DNA of 40,804 bases from Candidatus Dormiibacterota bacterium (GTDB lineage: Bacteria > Chloroflexota > Dormibacteria > Aeolococcales > Aeolococcaceae): positions 1 to 40,804 of the forward strand of contig JAFARE010000039.1 in NCBI GenBank assembly GCA_019245575.1. The letters run 5' to 3'. The notes under the pieces were generated by a model. The model made no database searches. It was not told the DNA's origin and saw only the letters and a list, made by a program, of their open reading frames with translations. Positions 32,170 through 39,939 of the stretch are shown piece by piece. Positions within the stretch are counted from its first letter, which is position 1, and each line of letters begins with the position of its first letter. Both the position numbers and the translations under genes were made by a program.

Positions 32170-32456
32170 CCGGACCCGACCGGCTCTCGGACCTCATCGA
32201 CCCGGCATTGCGCTCCCTCGGCGTGCGCGGCCGCGTTCGTGAGGAGCAGCTGCGTGCCGCGCTGGCCCAGGTGGTGGGGCCGGCGCTGGCTCCGCTCTGC
32301 CGGGCCGAGCGCCTGGACCGGGGCGCGCTGCTCGTGGCCACAGCCAACACGGCGCTGGCCCACCAGTTGCAGCTCGAGTCCCCGCGGTTGATCGCGGCGC
32401 TCAACGAGGCGCTGGGTGTGCAGGCGGTCCGCCGCCTGCGCTTCACCGCCCTCTGA
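32166..32456 (+). CDS. DUF721 (DciA-like) protein
   Basis: 96 residues, ATG overlapping the recF stop as ATGA. The DUF721 pattern is visible: LIDPALRSLGVRGRVREEQLRAALAQVVGPALA, then LDRGALLVATANTALAHQLQLESPRLIAALNEALG and RRLRF. DciA family proteins load the replicative helicase where DnaC/DnaI is absent. Next to recF, as in actinobacteria, but here gyrB does not follow: dnaN ends one base later on the opposite strand. The KH-like fold of ~90 residues is complete, with no long N-terminal extension. Confidence 0.88.
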   Translation: MTGPDRLSDLIDPALRSLGVRGRVREEQLRAALAQVVGPALAPLCRAERLDRGALLVATANTALAHQLQLESPRLIAALNEALGVQAVRRLRFTAL

Positions 32457-32457
32457 C

Positions 32458-33573
32458 TCAGGCCACCCGCACCGGCATGATGATGCAGAGGTAGTCGTCG
32501 CGTCCCGCCGGCCGGATCACGCCGGGATGCAGCGCGCCGTTGAACGACAACTGCACCTCGTCCGAGTCGAGGACGGACAGGGCGTCGAGCACGTAGCGGG
32601 CGTTGAACGCGATCTGCACGTCGTCACCCTTCACGCTGGCGGTGAGCGGCGCCTCGTCGTCGCCCACCTCGGCGGTCTGCGCCCGCAGCGTGAGCGTGCC
32701 CTCACCCACCTGAAGGCGCACCGGGTTGGCCGCGTCGCGAGCCAGCACCGCAGCGGTGCGCGCCTCGCGCAGCAGCGCCGCCGTCTGCAGGCTCACGGTG
32801 GTCGACGACTCGGCGGGAATCACCTGCGCGTAGTTGGGATACGTGCCCTCGATGAGCCGCGACGAGATCTCCACGTCGCGCATGCTGAAGAACACCTGGT
32901 TGCGCGATTCCGAGAACGACACGCCGACCGTCTGCCGCGATGCGTTGACCGCGCGGGCGACCTCGTTGAGATGACGCGCCGGCACGATGACGGACGACAC
33001 CGGCGCCGTCCCCGTCACGCGCACCTCGAGCGACTTCACCGCGAGCCGGTGGCGGTCGGTCGCCGCCAGCGTCAGGCGGTTCCCCTCGATCTGCATCAGC
33101 ACGCCGGTGAGGACGGGAGACGCCTCGTCCGCGCTCGCGGCCATCACGGTCTGGGTGATCGCGTTCTGCAGCGGAACCGAGTCCGCTTCCACCGCGGCGT
33201 CCGCCTCTCGCTTGGGCAGGGGCGGGAACTCGACAGCGTCGATCCCGTGCAGGTTGGCCTTGTGCACGCCGCAGCGGAGGCGCAGCACCTGCGTCGCCGG
33301 GTCGAGGTCCATGCTGCACTGCGCCTCACCCAGTGAGCCGATGTACTCGCTCAGGAGCCGGGCCGGCACCGTGGTCCTGCCCTCCTTCTCGATCTCGGCC
33401 GGGACGGTGGCGCCGATGGTGAGGTCGAGGTTTGTCGCTGTCACGCGCAGCCCCTGCTCCGTCGTCTCGAGCAGGACGTTGCCGAGCACCGGGAGGGTGG
33501 AGCGCGGAGACACAGCGCGCGAGACGAGACCGAGTGCTGCGCTGAGAGCGGAGGACGAGACGGTGGCCTTCAT
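32458..33573 (-). CDS. dnaN: DNA polymerase III beta subunit (sliding clamp)
   Basis: Encodes 371 residues in three repeat domains, the usual length. MKATVSSSALSAALGLVSRAVSPRSTLPVLGNVLLE is the classic N-terminus; ATDRHRLAV and the C-terminal LHPGVIRPAGRDDYLCIIMPVRV, with the PMR/PV-type end, are conserved. It forms a ring that tethers the polymerase. AGGAG stands about 9-10 bases upstream of the ATG. Its stop and the stop of the opposing dciA gene are one base apart, leaving no room for a terminator. The 248-bp gap upstream to dnaA contains the origin-like elements. Confidence 0.97.
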   Translation of the reverse strand: MKATVSSSALSAALGLVSRAVSPRSTLPVLGNVLLETTEQGLRVTATNLDLTIGATVPAEIEKEGRTTVPARLLSEYIGSLGEAQCSMDLDPATQVLRLRCGVHKANLHGIDAVEFPPLPKREADAAVEADSVPLQNAITQTVMAASADEASPVLTGVLMQIEGNRLTLAATDRHRLAVKSLEVRVTGTAPVSSVIVPARHLNEVARAVNASRQTVGVSFSESRNQVFFSMRDVEISSRLIEGTYPNYAQVIPAESSTTVSLQTAALLREARTAAVLARDAANPVRLQVGEGTLTLRAQTAEVGDDEAPLTASVKGDDVQIAFNARYVLDALSVLDSDEVQLSFNGALHPGVIRPAGRDDYLCIIMPVRVA

Positions 33574-33628
33574 CGGCGCTGACTCCTGTGCGTCAAGAGG
33601 TTTTCACCAGGAGAGTCCTAGGTGATCC

Positions 33629-33821
33629 GAGAGTGTATGAAAAACCGAAGTAGTAGTAGAGGGACGAACGAAGTGGAAAACTCCCCCGCCGCAATTCGAA
33701 AACGCCGGCGTGCGCGGGTGCGCGCTTGTGGACGGAGCGGCATGTGCGTCCACGGGTTGTTCACCGCGCGACATCGCGGGATGCGTGTGCACAGGCGGTC
33801 CAGCGGTTGTCAACAGCGTCG
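33629..33821. other. Putative oriC, dnaN-side unwinding region with DnaA-trio-like repeat
   Basis: Between dnaN and dnaA. From 33629 to 33680 the plus strand is purine-rich and about 43% GC by hand count, against roughly 70% around it. AAG-TAG-TAG-TAG (33648-33659) fits the DnaA-trio consensus. Twelve bases to its right, AGTGGAAAA (33672-33680) is a DnaA-box-like site (7 of 9) in the opposite orientation, followed by a GC-rich stretch. Further DnaA-box-like sites are TGTGGACGG (33727-33735), TTGTTCACC (33757-33765) and TTGTCAACA (33807-33815). On the minus strand the order is dnaA, boxes, trios, dnaN, as in Bacillus incC. Confidence 0.6.
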
Positions 33822-35237
33822 TCAACGGCTGTGAAGGCGCGAGCGGATGTGGCGCAGGTCACCCTGCAGGCGCGTGTCCTCGCGCACCAGCTCGGTGATC
33901 TTCTCGATGGCGTGCAGGGCGGTTGTGTGGTCGCGCCCGCCGAACGCCGCGCCGATCACCGGGAGTGAGGACTCCGTCTCCTCCCGGATCAGGTACATGG
34001 CCACCTGCCGCGGATAGACGATGTGCTTGTCTCGCCGCTTGCCCTTCATCTCCTCGACGGAGATGGTGTAGTGCTCGGCCACCGCGTCCTGTATCGCCTC
34101 GATGCTCACAGGGACGATGTCCTGGACAGGGATGATGTCGCGCAGGATCTGCTGTGCGATCTCCAGGCTCACCGGCCGGGCGTTGATCGAGGCATGCGCG
34201 AGCACCCGGATCAGCGCCCCCTCGAGCTCGCGGATGTTCTTCTGGATGCGATGCGCGATGAAGGCGCACACCTCGTCCGGCACCAGCCGGCTGTAGGGGC
34301 CGAGCTTGGTGTTGAGGATGGCGAGGCGGGTCTCGAAGTCAGGAGGCTGGATGTCGGCCATGAGGCCGCCCTCGAACCGGCTCCGCAGGCGGTCCTCCAG
34401 CGTGGGGATGTCCTTGGGCGGACGGTCGCTGCTGACGACGATCTGCTTCTGGATCTCGTAGAGCGCGTTGAAGGTGTGGAAGAACTCCTCCTGGGTGCGG
34501 TCCTTGCCGGCGAGGAACTGGATGTCGTCGATGAGGAGGACGTCAACCGTGCGATAGCGCAAGCGAAACTCGGGAGCGCGGTTCTCCTGGATGGACGCAA
34601 TCATCTCGTTCATGAACTTCTCGGACGTGATGTACGCGACCTTGCTGTGGCGGTTGGCCTCGCGCACCGAATGTCCGATGGCGTGCATGAGATGTGTCTT
34701 GCCGAGCCCCACGCCGCCGTAGAGGAACAGCGGGTTGTACGCCTTGCCCGGCGCGTCCGCGACCGCGCGGCAGGCCGCGTGCGCGAAGCGGCTGGAGTTG
34801 CCCACCACGAATGTCGTGAAGGTGAAACTCGGGTTGAGTCGCGAGTCGGTCGATCCGTCTTCGAGGTCACTCAGCTGGTCGAGCGCGGTGTCGTAGTCGG
34901 GCAGCGGCGCGGGCTCGTCCGGAGGCGGCGCCGCAGCGGGGTCGACGGTGATGACCACGTCGCAGTCGCGCCCCAAAACCCCAGACACCGTCTCGCGAAT
35001 CAGGGGCACATACCGCTCCGTCAACCAGTCGCGCGCGAGCCGCGTCGGCACACCCACTGTGAACACAGAGCCGTCACACTCGACGAGCACCGCATTCGCC
35101 AGCCACGTCTCGTAGCCGGGGCGCGAGAGCTGGAAGCGCAGCTCCTCTTGCGCGATGTGCCAAACCTGCTGCGGGTCGAACGTCGCCGACGCTGTTTGCA
35201 ACTCTCCGTCGGCGGTGGTCGTGGCGTTGTCCATCAC
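33822..35237 (-). CDS. dnaA: Chromosomal replication initiator protein DnaA
   Basis: 471 residues from GTG 35237, or one less from the adjacent ATG 35234. Domain I (VWHIAQEELRFQLSRPGYETWL...), a short linker (about residues 100-130), domain III AAA+ with Walker A GGVGLGKTH (174-182), Walker B LLIDDIQF (234-241), sensor 1 region VVSSDRPPKDI, arginine finger RLRSRFEGGL, and domain IV helix-turn-helix with the box-reading GGRDHTTALHAI (433-444). Length and domains are complete. No Shine-Dalgarno site is evident. Its leader carries two DnaA boxes, suggesting autoregulation. Confidence 0.98.
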   Translation of the reverse strand: MMDNATTTADGELQTASATFDPQQVWHIAQEELRFQLSRPGYETWLANAVLVECDGSVFTVGVPTRLARDWLTERYVPLIRETVSGVLGRDCDVVITVDPAAAPPPDEPAPLPDYDTALDQLSDLEDGSTDSRLNPSFTFTTFVVGNSSRFAHAACRAVADAPGKAYNPLFLYGGVGLGKTHLMHAIGHSVREANRHSKVAYITSEKFMNEMIASIQENRAPEFRLRYRTVDVLLIDDIQFLAGKDRTQEEFFHTFNALYEIQKQIVVSSDRPPKDIPTLEDRLRSRFEGGLMADIQPPDFETRLAILNTKLGPYSRLVPDEVCAFIAHRIQKNIRELEGALIRVLAHASINARPVSLEIAQQILRDIIPVQDIVPVSIEAIQDAVAEHYTISVEEMKGKRRDKHIVYPRQVAMYLIREETESSLPVIGAAFGGRDHTTALHAIEKITELVREDTRLQGDLRHIRSRLHSR

Positions 35238-35322
35238 GGCTGAGGGCGTTCGATGCCCGCCGATGAGAGAGTCATGAATCGCACTTCGGCTGCTTGTCCC
35301 CCAACGGTCGCCCTGTTGTTAC

Positions 35323-35353
35323 TTATCCACACGCTGTCCACAGAGGTGGATAA
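35323..35353. promoter_or_regulatory. DnaA-box cluster upstream of dnaA
   Basis: A consensus DnaA box TTATCCACA (35323-35331), a 7-of-9 copy CTGTCCACA (35334-35342) and an 8-of-9 copy TTATCCACC on the minus strand (35345-35353) lie within 31 bp; the outer two face each other. They lie downstream of the predicted dnaA start point, so DnaA could repress its own gene as well as nucleate at this second origin part. Confidence 0.8.
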
Positions 35354-35424
35354 GCGAATGCAACGCCGTGCGACGAAAGGGAGTGAGGACGTGGTGCGGG
35401 TGCACCTCCCGCCGTGGCCCCGCG

Positions 35425-35453
35425 AGTGTAGCAATGCCCGCTGCCGAGGACAA
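35425..35453 (-). promoter_or_regulatory. dnaA promoter: TTGTCC-N17-TGC-TACACT
   Basis: On the minus strand a -35 TTGTCC (35448-35453), a 17-base spacer ending in TGC and a -10 TACACT (35425-35430) make an extended -10 promoter. The expected start near 35418 leaves a ~180-nt leader containing the DnaA boxes. The core ATTGCTACACTCGC differs by one base from that of the rpmH promoter. Confidence 0.6.
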
Positions 35454-35533
35454 CGGGCGGACATACGGCGTGATCACATCGCGCGCTGGCCGCTGTGCGC
35501 TTGCCGCGATTCGGGTCCTCTGACGCAGGCGAT

Positions 35534-35542
35534 TGCTATACT
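35534..35542 (+). promoter_or_regulatory. rpmH promoter, extended -10 TGC-TATACT
   Basis: TATACT at 35537-35542 (five of six bases of TATAAT) preceded by TGC forms an extended -10. No good -35 at 16-18 bases. Transcription would begin near 35549, giving a leader of about 60 nt to rpmH with GGGAG at its end. It is divergent from the dnaA promoter. Confidence 0.6.
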
Positions 35543-35607
35543 CGCTGCGAACTCCGTCTCGAGGCGGCGAACGCTGCCGGGGACGCGATCAGTTTGGGAG
35601 AGCCCCC

Positions 35608-35754
35608 ATCAAGCGGACGTACCAACCCAAGAAGAGCTATCGGCGCAAGACGCACGGATTTCGCGTGCGCATGTCGAGTCCGGGAGGACGGCAGGTGCTG
35701 AAGGCGCGGCGCCGCAAGGGGCGCAAGCGCTTGACACCTGCGAGCGCCGGGTGA
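35608..35754 (+). CDS. rpmH: 50S ribosomal protein L34, apparent AUC start
   Basis: 48 residues if translated from 35608. [21 protein letters not shown]...[14 protein letters not shown] matches L34 from its second residue on; the codon where L34 normally has Met is ATC. No ATG, GTG or TTG lies between it and the TTG at 35533; the codons there read unlike L34. GGGAG (35596-35600) is placed seven bases before the ATC, ideal for initiation. AUC is a very rare start codon; a sequencing error in ATG is the alternative. The stop overlaps rnpA as GTGA. Confidence 0.9.
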   Translation: MKRTYQPKKSYRRKTHGFRVRMSSPGGRQVLKARRRKGRKRLTPASAG

Positions 35755-36089
35755 ACCGGCGTCACCGGCTGCGCGGACGCGGGCGATTCGCTGTGGTGCG
35801 GCGCACCGGGGCGGAGGCCCGCAGCGGCCTGGTGCGCGTGCGCTCCCTGGCCGGGCGCGGGGACGTCGCCCGCTGCGGCGTTGCCGTGGTGGGGGCGCGC
35901 GGCGCGGTCGAGCGCAACCGCGCCCGCCGCCGGGCTCGCGCGCTGCTCGGCAACCTGCTCCCCGAGCTAGGCGGTGTCGACGCCATTGTGTGGGTCCAGG
36001 CGTCGGCGGCCGGCGTCGCGGGAGACCGTCTCGCGCTCGACCTGACGCGCGCGCTGCGTGGCGCGGCGCTACGGTGTGGCCACGCATGA
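35751..36089 (+). CDS. rnpA: Ribonuclease P protein component
   Basis: 112 residues from GTG 35751 (4-bp overlap with rpmH). The basic small protein binds the RNase P RNA and helps mature the 5' ends of tRNA. Conserved: [19 protein letters not shown] (N-terminal F and R), then [24 protein letters not shown], where the central RNR-x-x-R/K-R motif lies in a left-handed crossover helix. The length is slightly short of typical (~115-120). The stop overlaps yidD by ATGA, so the block rpmH-rnpA-yidD-yidC is translationally coupled throughout. Confidence 0.9.
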   Translation: MNRRHRLRGRGRFAVVRRTGAEARSGLVRVRSLAGRGDVARCGVAVVGARGAVERNRARRRARALLGNLLPELGGVDAIVWVQASAAGVAGDRLALDLTRALRGAALRCGHA

Positions 36090-36382
36090 CTCGCGCCAGC
36101 CTGGTCTTCATTCGCGTGTACCGCGTGACGCTCGGGCCACTGTTCGGTGTGATGAGCAGCTGCCGCTACGACCCGACGTGCTCGCAGTACGGCTACGAGG
36201 CCATCCAGCGCTTCGGGTTCCGCCGCGGGTGGTGGCTCGCGCTGCGGCGCATCGCGCGCTGCCATCCATTCCACGCGGGCGGCGTCGACCTGGTGCCGGA
36301 GACGTACGTGAGCTGGCGCCAGGCGCGGCGCATGCACCGGGAGCGCGCCGCCGCGGCGCCTGCTGAGGGCGCGCGGCCGTGA
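36086..36382 (+). CDS. yidD: Membrane protein insertion efficiency factor YidD
   Basis: 98 residues, ATG at 36086. The family signature is intact: [59 protein letters not shown] with the three conserved cysteines. It is a small, membrane-associated protein that assists YidC-dependent insertion. It has an ~18-residue extra tail rich in Ala, Arg and Glu. It lies between rnpA and yidC, overlapping both, the order common to most bacteria. Confidence 0.94.
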   Translation: MTRASLVFIRVYRVTLGPLFGVMSSCRYDPTCSQYGYEAIQRFGFRRGWWLALRRIARCHPFHAGGVDLVPETYVSWRQARRMHRERAAAAPAEGARP

Positions 36383-37404
36383 ACCCGCTCGTCATCTTCA
36401 CCTTCCTGACGAGCCCCTTCCAGTGGCTGCTCGAGCAGATGACCAAGGCGTTCGCCGGCATCCCCAGCCAGATCGGCGCCTTCGGGGTGGCGGTGATCGT
36501 CCTCACCGTGCTGATTCGGGCGGTGCTGTTCCCCATCTTCAGCTGGCAGCTGCGCACTTCCCGCCGCATCCAGGCGGAGCAGCGGCTGATCGCGCCGCAG
36601 CTCGCGGAGCTGCGCAAGAAGTACCGCAAGGAGCCGCAGAAGCTCAGCGCGGAGATGAACAAGGTCTACAAGGAGCACGGGATCAGCCCGTTCAGCGGGC
36701 TCATGGGGTGCGTCCCCGCGCTGGTGCAGATGCCCGTGCTGATCGGGCTCTACAACTCGATCCGGCAAGCCACCACGCACCTGGCGCAGAACCACATCGA
36801 CATCCGCTTCCTCTGGATCCCGGACGTGAGCAAGTCGGTGGTGGCCAACGGCAACTTCGCGGGGATCCTCAGCGATCCCGCCGGGCTGGTCCTGCCCGCC
36901 ATCGCCGCGGCATTCACATTCGCGCAGTCGCGCATGATGATGCCGCCGCCCCGGCCCGACATGACCGACCAGGAGCGGTCGATGGCGAACGTGACCCGGC
37001 AGATGTCGATCCTGTTTCCGGGCATGGTGTTCTTCTTCGGGTTGCTGCTGCCCCAGGGCCTCGCCATCTACTGGGTGACCGGCACGATCTTCATGGTGCT
37101 GCAGCAGTTCATCGTCGTGGGCTGGGGAGGGCTCAACGTGCCCGCGTGGTGGCCGGGCGCCAACCGCGTGACGCCGCTCTCATATCCCCGGGCAGCGCCC
37201 AGCGCCGCACTTGTTAGTGCCAACGGTGACAAAAAGAGACGTGCGTATCCGGAGTCGAACGGCACCGAGAAGACTGCGGAGCAGGACGACGACGCTGAAC
37301 GTGGCGCGGCAGCGGGCGCGAGCGCGTCGTCCCGGATGTCGCATCCCTCGGGAAGGTCCCGGGCGCGGGGCCGCCGTGGTGGGCAGAGGAGGAGGCGCCG
37401 CTGA
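36379..37404 (+). CDS. yidC: Membrane protein insertase YidC/Oxa1
   Basis: 341 residues, GTG at 36379 (GTGA overlap). The short N-terminal region without the periplasmic domain is the monoderm (Oxa1-like) form. Hydrophobic segments: near residues 32-55 ([19 protein letters not shown], with the conserved groove Arg47), ~105-125, ~165-190 and ~210-245. A cytoplasmic coiled hairpin ([32 protein letters not shown]) lies between the first two. The C-terminal ~75 residues are hydrophilic and end in [13 protein letters not shown], a basic tail that could contact the ribosome, as such tails do in other YidC/Oxa1 proteins. Inserts membrane proteins with or without Sec. Confidence 0.96.
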   Translation: MNPLVIFTFLTSPFQWLLEQMTKAFAGIPSQIGAFGVAVIVLTVLIRAVLFPIFSWQLRTSRRIQAEQRLIAPQLAELRKKYRKEPQKLSAEMNKVYKEHGISPFSGLMGCVPALVQMPVLIGLYNSIRQATTHLAQNHIDIRFLWIPDVSKSVVANGNFAGILSDPAGLVLPAIAAAFTFAQSRMMMPPPRPDMTDQERSMANVTRQMSILFPGMVFFFGLLLPQGLAIYWVTGTIFMVLQQFIVVGWGGLNVPAWWPGANRVTPLSYPRAAPSAALVSANGDKKRRAYPESNGTEKTAEQDDDAERGAAAGASASSRMSHPSGRSRARGRRGGQRRRRR

Positions 37405-37426
37405 GCGGGGCCGGGCGGAGGTTGTG

Positions 37427-38194
37427 GTGAGCGAGACGACAGAAGTGGGCGTGGGCACGGCGCCGGGCCGGCAGTCGGCGGAGGCCGAGGGAAGCACCCT
37501 CGAGGAGGCGATCTCCCGCGCCCTCGGCGAGCTGGGCATCACACGCGACGAGGCAGAGGTGGAGGTGCTGAGCACCGGGCAGCGCCAGATCGCCGGCGAG
37601 CGGCTCTCGGCGGTGGGCGCGCGCGTGCGCGTGCACCGCATCGACGAGCACGCGGCGCGCGGACGCGCGATGCTCGAGGAGCTGCTCACGCGCATGGAGG
37701 TGCCCTGCCGGGTGACCGTGCGGCGCGGTGGCGAGCCGCCCGCGGGCTCGGACATGCCCGCGCCGGTGATCCTGGACATATCGGGCGACGATCTCGGCCT
37801 GCTCATCGGCTGGCGCGGCGAGACGCTGCGCGCGCTGCAGACCGCGCTCAACCTCATGCTGGGCGAGGAGGACGGAGCCCAGGGCCGCCGGGTGATCCTC
37901 GACGTCGAGCGCTACCGCGCCCGGCGGGAGGACCAGGTGCGCGAGCTGGCACTGCGCCTCGCCGCGCGGGTGAAGCGGAGCGGCGAGCGCTACACGCTGG
38001 ACCCCATGCACGCCTACGAGCGCCGCGTGATCCACCTGACGCTGGCGGACGACCCCGGCGTGCGCACCGAGAGCGCCGGCAAGGAGCCTCAGCGCCGGGT
38101 GGTGATCAATCCCACGGGCCCCGCCCAGGGCGGTCCGCCGGAGCGATTCACCGGGCGGCCGCGACGCGGCCCGTCGTTCGGCCGGCGCTACTGA
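37427..38194 (+). CDS. jag: Jag (KhpB) RNA-binding protein
   Basis: 255 residues from GTG 37427, chosen since GGAGG (37417-37421) lies five bases upstream; a GTG at 37424 is closer than usual. Jag-N domain (residues ~18-70: SAEAEGSTLEEAISRALGELGI), then a KH domain with the GLLIGWRGETL loop (near residue 125) and an R3H domain (DVERYRARREDQVRELALRLAARVKRSGERYTLDP...RRVIHLTL). The C-terminus is basic and Gly/Arg-rich. It binds RNA and is linked to cell-division and translation control in Gram-positives; typically follows yidC. Confidence 0.95.
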   Translation: MSETTEVGVGTAPGRQSAEAEGSTLEEAISRALGELGITRDEAEVEVLSTGQRQIAGERLSAVGARVRVHRIDEHAARGRAMLEELLTRMEVPCRVTVRRGGEPPAGSDMPAPVILDISGDDLGLLIGWRGETLRALQTALNLMLGEEDGAQGRRVILDVERYRARREDQVRELALRLAARVKRSGERYTLDPMHAYERRVIHLTLADDPGVRTESAGKEPQRRVVINPTGPAQGGPPERFTGRPRRGPSFGRRY

Positions 38195-38229
38195 CACAGC
38201 GTTTCCACGAGGCCACCCTCCCCGGAGGG

Positions 38230-39465
38230 GTGCGCACCGTCACGGTGCAGCTGCCCGGCCGGCCCAGCGTCGCGGTCGCTTTCATGCTGCGCGTCGGTTC
38301 GCGCCACGAGCCGTGGGAGCAGAGCGGCCTGAGCCACTTCGTGGAACACATGGTGTTCAAGGGCACGGAGCGCTTCCCCACACCGCGCGAGATCAGCGAG
38401 ACCATCGAGGGCGTCGGCGGCGTGCTCGACGCCGGCACGGACCGCGAGGCCACGGTGTTCTGGACGCGCGTGCCCGCGACGGAGCTGGACCGGGCGTTGC
38501 GGCTGCTCAGCGACATGGTGGCGCGCCCCCGCTTCACGGCGGATGACGTGGCAAAGGAGCGCCAGGTGGTCGTGGAAGAGCTGCGCATGTACCAGGACAG
38601 CCCGTCTGATTTCGTGCAGACGGTCTTCGACGAGGTGATGTGGCCGTCGCATCCGCTGGGGCGCGACGTCGCCGGTCGCGAGGAGACCGTGCGCGGCTTC
38701 ACGCGCGAGGACTGCGCCGAGCACATGACCGTGCACGCTCGCCCGGAGACACTCGTGGTGAGCATGGCCGGCGGCGTTGAGACGGCGCACGCGCAGGCGA
38801 TGCTGGAGCGCGAGCTCGAAGGCTGGGACGAGCGGCAGCGCCCGGCGCGGCCCGACCCCGAGCCGGCGACCGCGCCCGAGGGGGACGCGCTGCGCGTCAC
38901 GTGGCGTCGCGTCGAGCAGGCGAGCGTGCTCGTGGGGGCGCGCGCGCCGTCCTACCTGGATCCGCGGCGGTTCGCCGTCGACATCCTGAATGTCGTGCTC
39001 GGGGAAGGCATGTCGAGCCGGCTCTTTCTCGAGCTGCGCGAACGGCGCGGGTTGGTGTACGACGTGCACTCATTCGCGGCCCGCCTCTCCGACTCGGGTG
39101 TGCTCGGCATCGGGTTCGGCGCCGAGCCGCGCCGTGCCCCAACCGCGCTGCGCGCCGCGGTGCACGAGCTGCGCGAGCTCGCCGACCAGGACGTGGGCGA
39201 GGCGGAGCTCGCCAAGGCGAAGGCATATGCCAAGGGCAGGCTCGCGCTGCATCTCGAGGGGACGTCCGCGCTGTGTGAATACGCCGGCCAGCAGCTCCTC
39301 TTGACCGGCACAATCCTGTCGCCGGAGCACATCGCCGAGTGCTACGACGCGGTCACCGCCGCGGACGTGCGCAACGCAGCGCAGGACGTGCTGCGCGGCG
39401 GGTTGCGCTGCGCGGTCGTGGGACCATTCCGCAGCGATGCGCGGTTCGCCGCGGCGCTTGCGTAG
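38230..39465 (+). CDS. M16-family zinc metallopeptidase
   Basis: 411 residues from GTG 38230. The inverted zinc motif HFVEH (His36, Glu39, His40) in [19 protein letters not shown] is intact, as is the downstream [10 protein letters not shown] of the C-terminal domain. The normal first strand of the family ([12 protein letters not shown]) begins before this GTG; the in-frame CTG at 38191, which overlaps the jag stop as CTGA, would restore it, so the real start may be 38191 with a CTG codon. Closest to the bacterial PqqL/processing-peptidase-type members that degrade small peptides. Likely translated with jag. Confidence 0.88.
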   Translation: MRTVTVQLPGRPSVAVAFMLRVGSRHEPWEQSGLSHFVEHMVFKGTERFPTPREISETIEGVGGVLDAGTDREATVFWTRVPATELDRALRLLSDMVARPRFTADDVAKERQVVVEELRMYQDSPSDFVQTVFDEVMWPSHPLGRDVAGREETVRGFTREDCAEHMTVHARPETLVVSMAGGVETAHAQAMLERELEGWDERQRPARPDPEPATAPEGDALRVTWRRVEQASVLVGARAPSYLDPRRFAVDILNVVLGEGMSSRLFLELRERRGLVYDVHSFAARLSDSGVLGIGFGAEPRRAPTALRAAVHELRELADQDVGEAELAKAKAYAKGRLALHLEGTSALCEYAGQQLLLTGTILSPEHIAECYDAVTAADVRNAAQDVLRGGLRCAVVGPFRSDARFAAALA

Positions 39466-39468
39466 ACT
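39463..39468 (+). promoter_or_regulatory. -10-like TAGACT before ndk
   Basis: TAGACT, overlapping the stop of the M16 gene, ends eight bases before the GTG of ndk. The same hexamer precedes the acyl-CoA dehydrogenase gene. A leaderless or near-leaderless ndk transcript is possible. Confidence 0.3.
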
Positions 39469-39476
39469 GCCGCGCC

Positions 39477-39929
39477 GTGGCTGACGAACGCACGCTGGTG
39501 CTGGTCAAGCCCGACGGCGTGCAGCGCGCGCTGGTGGGCGACGTCATCTCACGGCTCGAACGCCGCGGCCTGCATCTCGTGGGGTTGAAGCTGCTCCTCA
39601 TCGACCGCGCGCTGGCCGAGCGTCACTACGCCGAGCACCGCGAGAAGCCGTTCTTCGGCGACCTGGTCGGCTTCATCACGTCGTCTCCCGTCGTGGCCAT
39701 GGTGTGGGAGGGACCCGGAGCGGTGGCCATGGTGCGCTCGATGATGGGCGCCACCGACCCAGCCAACGCGGCGCCGGGGACCATCCGCGGCGACCACGCC
39801 GTGAGCATCGGCGCCAACGTGGTGCACGGGAGCGACTCTGTGAGCCGCGCCGCCGAGGAGGTGGCGCTGTTCTTCGAGCCCGGCGAGCTGGTGGAGTGGA
39901 CCAGCGCCCAGGCGGCCTGGCTGCACTGA
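39477..39929 (+). CDS. ndk: Nucleoside diphosphate kinase
   Basis: 150 residues (slightly over the usual ~140). Phosphorylates NDPs with ATP through a histidine intermediate: His117 in NVVHGSDS, with [12 protein letters not shown] (lysine for phosphate), [22 protein letters not shown] and [19 protein letters not shown] at 39477 precedes the conserved first strand, 11 bp after the M16 stop. Cytoplasmic hexamer or tetramer; supplies NTPs and dNTPs. Convergent with lepB, the two stops being 10 bp apart. Confidence 0.96.
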   Translation: MADERTLVLVKPDGVQRALVGDVISRLERRGLHLVGLKLLLIDRALAERHYAEHREKPFFGDLVGFITSSPVVAMVWEGPGAVAMVRSMMGATDPANAAPGTIRGDHAVSIGANVVHGSDSVSRAAEEVALFFEPGELVEWTSAQAAWLH

Positions 39930-39939
39930 ATCCCCGGCC

